Shown in pieces: positions 55,591 to 64,000 of a DNA stretch of 64,000 bases (its first letter is position 1; the number at the start of each line of letters is the position of its first letter). Source of the stretch: Hevea brasiliensis. Taxonomy: Eukaryota; Streptophyta; Magnoliopsida; Malpighiales; Euphorbiaceae. The notes below the pieces were generated by a model, which did no database searches, was not told the DNA's origin, and saw only the letters and a program-made list of their open reading frames with translations. The translations under genes and the position numbers were made by a program. Location: assembly GCF_030052815.1 (NCBI RefSeq), contig NC_079501.1, positions 87,479,296-87,543,295 of the forward strand, in the 5' to 3' direction.

Positions 55591-57597
55591 AATTAATGGG
55601 CGAGGAAAAAAGATCATATAAGTGTTAATAGTTAATGAGAGGTCTTTTCTTCCTAAATTTCTAGTAGGTCCCATGTCATTGATGCTTATAGTTGAGGTAG
55701 AAGGTTTTTTTTTTTAAAAAATAAATATGTATTTATTTTTTTTTATGTATTTTAATTAATGGGTGAGGAAAAAAGATCATATAAGTTTTAATAGTTAATG
55801 AGAGGTCTTTTCTTCCTAAATTTCTAGTGGACCCATGTCATTGATGCTTATAGTTGAAATTGAAGGCTATTTTTTTTTAAATAAATATGTATTTATTCTT
55901 AATATATTTTAATTAATGGGTGGGTAAAAGTGATCATACAAATATTAATAGTTGGTAAGATGTCTTCTCTTCTTAAATTTTTAGTAGACCCACATGTTGA
56001 AGTTTATAGGTGAGGCTAAGAGATACCCCTTTTTCTATTTGCTTTCTTAGCTAGACTCTAACAAAATTAATTATTTATAAAAAAATATTATTATAAAGTT
56101 TTACTGAATTAATTACTCCATAAAACAATATATGTTGATAAGTTTATAATATTTTTCATAGATATGATCATTGTTCAAAAAGTTATTGGATTTATTTTAG
56201 TAAATATAAAATATTTAATATGAAATAATAATAAAAAAAATTATAAGTATCATAATTTCTGTCTTTCTAATTAAAAAAAAAAATTCTCCTTATTTTCCAA
56301 ACTAATAATTTTGGCTTTTTACTGGTTATAAAATTTTAAATTTTTACTATAATTCAATCTTTATATTTTAAAATAAATCACATAATTTTAAAATTTAAAT
56401 GTACTTTAATTCTTTAAGTATTATATTATTATATCCTATAAAGTTTTATTTTTTTTATAAAAAAAAATAAAAGATAGAGCTTTTATGAAATTAAGACAAT
56501 ATAAGTTTGAATTACAAAATTTTCATATTACTATAATTTTATATAAAAAAATTTAAGATAAATTACTTATATAAAATATAATAATAATTATTTTAATTTA
56601 AAAGAGACGATAAAATTAATATCCATCAACAAGAATAGGCTAAAGATAAATACAAATATGTTTTCAAATAATACAGATTTAGAGATTATTAGAAAAAATA
56701 TAAAGCAAAAAAATATAAAGAAACAATAGAATTAGAGAGTAATTTTTTTTACCATGCTATTTTCATAATGTATGATTTCAAATCTGCCTTAAGAATTTGT
56801 AGAAATTAAATTAATAATTAAATTAGAGAAAATAAAATATTATAATTAATAATTAAAATTAATATTAATGTAAAAAATAAGAATTAATTAGATAAAATTT
56901 AGAATTATGTATGATTTTTTATTTAATAAAAATCATTATTTTGCATTAGTAAGGGATGGAGAATAAATTAATGTCACCATTATTTGGCCAACACTCAATT
57001 TGACATTATCCTTTCAAAATAATAATAATAATAATAAATAATAAATAAAATTGACAGGATGTTGTTTGTAGCCACATATGTATATGTCATTGTCCCCTTC
57101 CTTGTAGGGCCCTGTTAGTACAATCCCATTCCCACTAAATATAAAAGTCCAATAAAAGAAAATATTGATTTTGACAAATTTAAAGAGTTTGTAATAATTC
57201 AAAGAAAGAAAAGAAAATTAATGACTCTCGTTTATTTTCTTTGTAGGCTCTTCAATACTATAGACTTTCTAATTCTAATTTAAATTTGAAATTTTTATTA
57301 TTAATTATAATATTTTGTTTATTTATTTATTTATTATTAATAAGCTCAAATTCATTCTTGATAAATTAATATTTTCTTTTATTTCTCTCATTTTAGGAAA
57401 TTTTTTCTTTTTTTTTTTTAAAAAAAACCATAGAATTGATTTCTCTATAATATCTTATTTTTCCTTTTATGATTTTTTTTCCTTTTCTATAAAAAGTGTG
57501 TATTATTTTTGAATTATCATTGATCAATTTTATCAAACAAACATGATCTTTCAAAAGATTATAATAATTGTGATAACTCCAACTGCTTTTTTCTCTA

Positions 57598-57632
<35 letters not shown>

Positions 57633-58573
57633 AGGTTTTGGGGTGTTCGCTAGTGAGCATTTTTACCTATAATTATCTCTCTCCCTTTTTCTTTTTTGTT
57701 TTTATTCTTTGTGTTTTTCTCAATAATTTATAGATTTATAATATTTTCGAAATAAATTTATATTTGTTCTCAGTCTATTCTTAGTAATAGATAAAAAAAA
57801 AAAATATCAATAGTTGGTAAGGGTTATTTCTTTCTAAATTTCTAGTGGACCCACACGTTGGTGCTTATAGCTGATGTAAAAAACAATTTTTTTTTTTTTG
57901 AAATAGATTTGTATTTATTCTTAATCTATTTTTGTTCATACATGAGAGAGTAAAGATGATCAGTCGGTAGTTGGTAAGGAGTCTTTTCTTCCTAAATTTC
58001 TAGCGGAGCCACACATTGGTGCTTAACACCAAGTTCAAAAGCTACTCTTTTTTCGAAATAGAATTGTGTTTGTTCTCAATCTATTTTTGTTCATACATGA
58101 GAAAATTAAAGATAATTAGCTGATAGTTGGTAACAAGTCTTTTCTTCCTAAATTTCTAGTGGACTCACGCGTTGGTGCTTAACACCAAGTTCAAAAGCTA
58201 CTCTTTTTTTGAAATAGGATTGCATTTGTTCTCAATCTGTCTTTTCTTCCTAAATTTCTAGTGGACCCACGCGTTGGTGCTTAACACCAAGTTCAAAAGG
58301 TACTCTTTTTTCGAAATAGAATTTTATTTGTTCTCGATCTATTTTTGTTCATACATGAGAAGTAAAGATAATTAGTCGATAGTTGGTAAGGAGTATTTTC
58401 TTCCTAAATTTCTAGTGGACCCACGCATTGGTGTTTATAGCTGAGGTTGAGAGCTACTCCTTTTTCTATTTCTTAGCTTAGCTAGACTCTAACAAAATTA
58501 ATTATTTATGAAGAATTACTATTATAATTTTGTACTAAATTACTCCTTAAAAAATATATGTGTTGATAATAAA
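55591..58573. repeat. Block-family repeat, copy E
   Basis: Array-type units (55640, 55820, 55990), then the aatatatgttgata, tatcataatttctgtctttct, ggatggagaataaattaatg (56954), ggatgttgtttgtagccac (57058) and CT-rich (57598-57630) sections. Then the about 150-bp array (57811-58450) and a break at about 58570 where an Athila-type LTR begins. It keeps the empty sites for the 49-bp RTE (57530) and for the solo LTR (about 57630-57655). Confidence 0.75.
57811..58450. repeat. Tandem array of about 150-bp units in block copy E
   Basis: Units start near 57811, 57968, 58123, 58237 and 58379. The fourth is short. It matches the array at 25020-25650 unit for unit. Confidence 0.8.
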
Positions 58574-61000
58574 TGCATAATTTATTAATTTTACTTCCAT
58601 CACATTTAGTGTTTGTAGGGTATCTTTATGCCTAATCCAGTTGATTAAAGTATAATTATCTATTAGGCATATGTTTAGAGAGTTGTTAGAATAATTGTGT
58701 TAAAAGGAGAAATTTTCAGCATTTGCATTAATTTGACTCTTGTTGTATTTTTTAGGGTTTTGATGAAGTCCCAGAACATAGAAGTGTGGAATTAAGCTTG
58801 GAAAGGTCAAAGGATTGAGAAGCATTATTGATACAAAGTACACGGGTCGTGTAAGCACAACCACGAATCCGTGTAACATTTTGCCAGAAGAAATCTAGGG
58901 AGCCGAGGAAGCAACAAAGTACACGGGCTGTGTAACTTGACTCGTGTAAATCCTGGAGACCCGTGTAACCTTTTGTGCCAATTCAAGACATACCCATTTA
59001 GCTCTAGTAAGTTACACGGCCTTGGGCCATGTAGTGATACACAGGCCGTGTATCCATTGACAATCAGTTTCCTGATTTCACACCAATTGTAGTTTTTGAC
59101 AGAGAGAGATTCCTAACACCTCAGGGACTCTGAAAACCTAACCCTAAGCCATTTATTATAAATAGAAGAGGCAGCTTTCATTCGACAGACATTCTAGATT
59201 TCTTCAATTTTTTACTTTATTTTTCTGGAAGCCATAAACATGAGTGGCTAAGTTCAAAATTCAGTTCAAGGGATTTAAGTTCTTTTGCATGATTTGTGAG
59301 ATCAGGTTCTTAATTTAATTTATGTCTTTTGAATATATATTATTTTCTGATTTTATTGTCTTTGATCTATTTAATAATTTGCTAAAAAGGCCTATTAGTT
59401 AATTATTTGATGTGATCAATTGCTAGTTCATCTTCATAATCCGTAATTGTTGTGTAAGATTGAACATGAGTAGCAATTAGGTTTTATTGATTATGATCCC
59501 AGTTTTCGACAATAACCTAAGAAAACAATATGGTGAATTAAATGATTTATGCTTCATAAATTGTTGTTCAGCTTAACTACTTCCTATTCTTAAAGTAATT
59601 ATTAATTTGATGAGGATTGCTTAATACCAATTTAGTTAATAATTAGAGTCAACAAGAGTGCTGAGCTCCAATTGATGAGTATAGGGAAGTTAGAGATTTT
59701 ATCTCGCTGTTTGGTAAATCTATGTTAAGTATTCAATAAGAGATAATTGTATTTCTTTTGTCTATGATCAAATCAATGCATTGGAATGCGAATTATCTTG
59801 GACTGAAGTTTGTTTAATTTGAGAGTTTCATATTTAATTTTAGTTCTTAATTTTGATGCATACATTTTGCATAGTCATTTAGATCTAATTTCATAGCCAT
59901 TTTATTCTATTATTAGTTATTTTTAGCTAATTTCATTAGTTAATTAGTTAGTTTTTCATAATTGTCGATTTTGGATTAATTTGTAATTTTTACTTTGTCT
60001 TGTAGGAAAAATGGTGTTTCTGAAGGACTGAAGAGAAATTTTGCCATTGAGGAGTGTCTTCTACAGCCAAAGATGTCAAAAACAAGTTTTCAAGCTGAAA
60101 TATGCATTGACCAAATTGTGCATAACTTGCCGCATAAGCTATGCAGATCTGCATAAGGAGAAAAATCACTGTTCCAGAACCAGCCGAAATGTGCATAAGG
60201 AGACTGCATAGCTTATGCACATTCACGCCTCCCTTATGCACTTCCACGGAATTGTGCATAACCGATGCACCAAGTCATGCAGTTTCGCATAAGTGACCCA
60301 GAAACAGCCGAAATCTGCATAAGGGACTGCATGACTTATGCAGTCCACTTATGCAGTCCCATAAAGAGTTCATTAATGAGCTGGCAGAAGATTCCCTCAG
60401 ATAATTCCTCCTAGAACATACCATTTTAGGGCTCCATGTCAGAAAAATGCTATAAATAATCTCATTTTCCCATTTAAAAAAGGGGAGAAAGGGAGCAGAA
60501 AAGGAAAGGAGAAGAAAGGCAGAATTTGAGGAGACACTTTCACCTTCCACACCATTTTCACCCAAGATTTGCAGATTTCTTTCTTCCCTTATATTTTTCT
60601 ACATTTCTAGTGTTTAATTTCTTATTCCTTAGCTTAGATTAAAGCTTTATTTCCATTTAAACTCAATATATCTTGTAAGCATTATGGATAGTGAGTAGTT
60701 TAATTTTGATTCTGGAGTAAGGGTTGTAATATTTGAGATATTTTGTGAATTTTGATTGGGTAATCCATATTTTGTGGTCTTAATGAGTTTTATTCATTTC
60801 TTGTGTGCTTAATGACATGCTTAGTGTAGGATCCCATTAAGTAATGTTCTTAATCCATGGTTGAAGCACCGAAAGGAGAAGGCCTTGTGATAGATAATCA
60901 AGAAATTGGACTTAATTAACTTAGACCTAGAAATAGGCTAAGGATTAAGAGGATTCACAGATTAATTAAAGAACTTAATGGGTCTTAATTGACTCTAAGT
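58574..61000 (+). repeat. Athila-type LTR sequence, possibly two LTR pieces
   Basis: Begins about TGCATAATTTATTAATTTTAC where block copy E stops. Two stretches have the flavour of Athila U3 regions: 58845-59060 with repeated acacggg.cgtgtaa-like motifs and 60120-60365 with repeated gcataag...cttatgc motifs. Each is followed by a transcribed-like AT-rich region. The two halves are not similar to each other. The second probably belongs to the element starting at 61484, the first to another truncated LTR. The boundary, perhaps near 59995, could not be fixed. Confidence 0.6.
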
Positions 61001-61483
61001 CCACGAAAGTAGGATTAGATTGATTAAGGCACTCTTTGTCTCACTCGAAAGGGAATTCAAAGGATTTAAGAATTAATCTCCTTAAAACCCATAAGTTTCA
61101 TAAAATTGGATAACCGATCTAAAATCCCAAAATAGCTCGAATATGAAATCCCGAACTCCGGAATCGCCTTTTTACCATTGCTAATTTTCAATTGAATTTA
61201 ATTGCTTGCCATTTTAGAATCTTGCCATATTTGAACTTGCTTACTTCAATTTGATGCAATTTTAGTTTAATTAATACATTGTTGAATAGAATATTAATTC
61301 TGCACATATAGATTTCACATTCTCAATACCCATTAATTCATTACTTTAATTTCAAGAATATTTCAATTTACTCAACTTTTTATATCAAAAATTCAATCAT
61401 TAACACAACTCCTCGTGGGAACGATATCTTTACTGTATTACTTGTACGACCCGTGCACTTGCGGTTGGGCCACATTAAGTTTT
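61001..61483 (+). repeat. 3' part of the Athila 5' LTR
   Basis: Runs up to cgacccgtgcacttgcggtt and ccacattaag just before the primer site. It contains no gene. Confidence 0.7.
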
Positions 61484-61501
61484 TGGTGCCGTTGCCAGGG
61501 A
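61484..61501 (+). other. Primer binding site of the Athila element
   Basis: TGGTGCCGTTGCCAGGGA differs by two bases from the TGGCGCCGTTGCCGGGGA site typical of Athila and related Ty3/gypsy elements. Confidence 0.85.
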
Positions 61502-61611
61502 CTTGTTTGTTTAAGATTGAATTCTTGATTATTTTAGTTGTTTATAGTTTTATCTTTGTTATCTTTTCATTTTGTGTTTGTTTGTTCTTTTTCAGGTACT
61601 TTTACTCTTTT

Positions 61612-63570
61612 ATGAGAAGAGCTAGAAGCACAAGTGACACATCCTTACTGTTTAATCCTGAAATTGAGAAATTTTGTAAAGCCAACAAGAAAGAAACCAG
61701 AAGAAGGAAAGAAGCTTTGAGAGAAACTGAATTAGAAGCAGACATGGCTGATGAAAGAATTAGAATTGGTGTTGGTAATGCTGGAAATGGTCAAAACAAT
61801 GAAAATGAAGCCCAAGGGGAAGAAGTTGTTAATGCTAACGTGCCTAGGGGAAGTATGATGGATCATGCTTTTCCTCGTTTTGATGACTTGAGAGAGAGCA
61901 TAGCAAGACCAAGAATTGATGCAAATAGTTACAAGATGGATTTTGGAGTTCTTCAAATGATTCAGAATTCTCAATTTGGAGGACATCCTTCTGAAAATCC
62001 ACACACACATCTGAAGAAGTTTGCTATGATCTGTGACATGCAAAAACAACCTAGAGTATCTGATGATGCAGCAAGACTGAAGCTATTCCCATTCTCTTTG
62101 AAAGATAGAGCATTGGATTGGCTTGATTCTTTACCTCACAACTCCATTACAAATTGGGAGCAACTCACTGATGCATTTCTTACACAATATTTTCCACCTG
62201 GAAAAACTCAAGAGTTGAGGAATCAAATGACAGCTTTCAGACCAAGAGAAGATGAAACTCTATATGAGTCATGGATGAGATGGAAGGAATTAGAGAGATT
62301 ATGCCCACATCATGCCATTCCAAAATGGATGATAAATCAAAATTTTTACACAAATGTCACTCCAGCAATCAGAGGAATTATTGATGCTCAAACAGGAGGA
62401 GAATTTATTATGAAGCATGAAGATGAAGCTTATGAGCTACTGGAGAAAATTGCAAAGAACACTCATCTTTGGAGTAGTCCAAGAGGACCAGCTCCAACTC
62501 AAAAAAGGCAAGCTGCTGGAATGTATGATCTTGATCCATTCAACATGATTAATGCAAAATTTGATGCACTTACTAATGTTTTGGCTGAGAAGATGGAAGA
62601 TTTGAGTCTGTTGGTTAGTTCATCATCATCAGCTGGAAGTTCACAACAAGTGGCTTATGCAGAGGAAACTACTAGCTGTGGAGTAGATTATGGAGAACAA
62701 GCAGCATATGTTGGTAATTATGGAAACAAATATATGGGGAATTCTTATTCTCAAACTTACAATCCAAATTGGAGGAATCATCCCAACTTTTCATGGGGAA
62801 ATCAGCAAAATCAAGTTCAAAATCAGAATTTTCAACCACAACAGCAACAAGGAGTTCCATATCAGCAAAATAGGCAACCATTGCCTAATTTTCAGCAGAA
62901 AAATATGAACCCTCCACCAAAAGCGGCAAACGAAATTCCACCACTGAAGCTTTATTGCAACAGATTCTTGCTAACCAAAATAAGCATGATGAGGAGATGA
63001 GAGAGATGAAAGCAAGGCTGGAATAGATGCAAACACATAACAGAATGCTGGAAAACTAGATTGCACAACAAGCATCTTCCTCAGGTGCTAAATCTTTTGG
63101 AAAACTTCCAAGTCAACCAGAAAACCCAAGAGAGCAGTGTCAAGCTATTACTTTAAGAAGTGGGAAAGTTATAAATGATGAGAAGAGTGAAAACAGTGAG
63201 AAGAGAGAAAATGAGAAAGAAACTGATGAGAGTGAAAAACAAGAGAGTGCAGAAAAATGTAAAGAGGAATTTGAAGAGAAGGAAGAGAAATATATACCTC
63301 CTGAACCCTACAAGCCACAACTTCCCTTTCCACAAAGATTTCACAAAGCCAAGCTTGATAAGCAATTTGGGAAGTTCTTAGAGGTTTTGAAAAAGCTATA
63401 CATAAATGTGCCTTTTGTTGACGCTCTTTCACAAATGCCCTCTTATGCAAAATTCTTGAAAGAAATTCTCTCAAACAAGAGGAAACTTGAAGATGATGAA
63501 ACTGTAGCTTTGTGTAAGAATGTAGTGCTATCCTTCAAAGGAAACTTCCCCAAAGCTCAAAGATCAGGAG
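61612..63570 (+). pseudogene. Athila gag
   Basis: ATG at 61612 (MRRARSTSDTSLLFNPEIEK) is preferred over upstream codons because translation before it is hydrophobic leader-like LTR sequence. The retrotransposon-gag domain lies at about residues 115-240 (FGVLQMIQNSQFGGHPSENP, FPFSLKDRALDWLDSLP, FLTQYFPPGKTQELRNQM, WMRWKELERLCPHH). A Q/N-rich stretch follows (62800-62890). The frame ends at TGA 62998-63000, but the protein's continuation is found one frame over from about 62910 (LANQNKHDEEMREMKA). It is interrupted by two TAG codons where related elements would be expected to have CAG, then open to about 63560. Confidence 0.88.
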
Positions 63571-64000
63571 TTTTCAATTCCATGCCACATTGGGGAATCA
63601 TGTTCTACAAAAGCTTTATGTGATTTAGGGGCTAGTGTTAGCCTTATGCCCCTTTCCATTTATGAGAAGCTCAATATGGGAGATCTTAAGCCAACCCACA
63701 TTTCTCTTCAGTTAGCTGACAGATCAATCAAGTATCCTGAAGGGATTTTAGAGAATGTGCCTCTGAAGGTTGGAAAGTTCTATATACCTGTTGACTTTGT
63801 CATCTTGGACATGGAGGAAGATTTTAATATCCCAATCATCTTGGGAAGACCCTTTCTAGCTACAGCAGGAGCATTGATTGATGTTAAGGGAGAAAAGCTG
63901 ACTTTTAGGGTTAGTGAAGAGCAATTGGTTTTCAATATTAATAACACTATGAAAAAGCATCATTCTGAAGCTGATACTTGCTTGAGAGTTGATATTATTG
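63571..64000 (+). pseudogene. Athila protease, partial
   Basis: In the original gag frame again: CHIGESCSTKALCDLGASVS, where D-L-G-A-S is the active-site variant (DLGASV) characteristic of Athila proteases. It is followed by PLSIYEKLNMGDLKPTHISL, FVILDMEEDFNIPIILGRPF and LATAGALIDVKGEKLTFRV. Open to the window end. Confidence 0.88.

Larger units (their letters stand above)
61484..64000 (+). mobile_element. Athila-type Ty3/gypsy element, internal region, cut by the right edge
   Basis: Primer site, then gag (61612 on), then protease reaching the window end. Reverse transcriptase and everything beyond lie outside. Frame breaks near 62910, two TAG stops after 63000 and a shift near 63560 show this copy is defective. 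Confidence 0.9.

Noticed and set aside
1..64000. tRNA genes and bacterial-type features such as operons or ribosome binding sites
   Set aside because: No tRNA cloverleaf with T-loop consensus was noticed, and the gene structure and repeats are those of a plant nucleus.

Overview
This window is nuclear DNA of a flowering plant, very probably a eudicot. It is AT-rich and packed with nested plant-type retroelements: Ty3/gypsy chromovirus and Athila, Ty1/copia, TRIM, Cassandra, L1- and RTE-type LINEs, and CACTA. It also holds coiled-coil NLR (NBS-LRR) resistance-gene remnants and a two-exon gene whose promoter has telo-box and site II (TGGGCY) motifs. The NLR and secreted-peptide sequences feel like rosids, perhaps Malpighiales/Euphorbiaceae, but I cannot prove that.

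Layout. 1-7859: minus-strand Ty3/gypsy chromovirus with one 2.64 kb LTR complete and the other cut by the window edge. 8.4-12.2 kb: LINE scrap, a small TRIM-like element sitting in a segment whose empty, inverted copy lies at 38.3-38.6 kb, and an NLR 3' fragment. 12.2-20.96 kb: decayed Ty1/copia element split by a 3.94 kb solo LTR with a GATTC target duplication. 21.25 and 26.05 kb: two copies of one TRIM family. 22.3 kb: second NLR 3' fragment. An unclassified AT-rich repeat family (called block family here) recurs at 22.7-26.0, 33.7-35.5, 41.4-41.8, 44.9-45.9, 47.2-52.4 and 55.6-58.6 kb. It has served as landing ground for other elements. 28.28-31.45 kb: one or two non-autonomous CACTA elements with an array of 11 hairpin units and an snRNA-type promoter signature. 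32.8-33.7 kb: gypsy 3' end joined to a Cassandra-like element with 5S rRNA-derived sequence.

The best single-copy genes are a small, putatively mitochondrial protein gene (36628-37119, + strand), a frameshifted cysteine-rich secreted peptide gene (about 42.05-42.5 kb, - strand) and a 549-codon NLR-derived reading frame lacking the NB-ARC core (43189-44838, - strand). A degraded L1-type LINE (37.29-41.26 kb) lies between them. The right third holds two RTE-clade LINEs (45.88-47.2 and 52.36-55.59 kb), a gypsy solo LTR with a perfect CTTTT duplication (49401-50831) and the start of an Athila element that runs off the right edge.

How the parts relate. The three NLR 3' ends share strand and downstream sequence, so they come from segmental duplication of an NLR locus later broken by transposons. 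The most unusual structures are the CACTA hairpin array with an embedded USE/TATA signature, an RTE insertion whose 5' end is an inverted copy of its own flanking DNA, a 49-bp RTE insertion with an 11-bp target duplication, and the cysteine-rich peptide gene. All positions and mismatch counts were read by eye.
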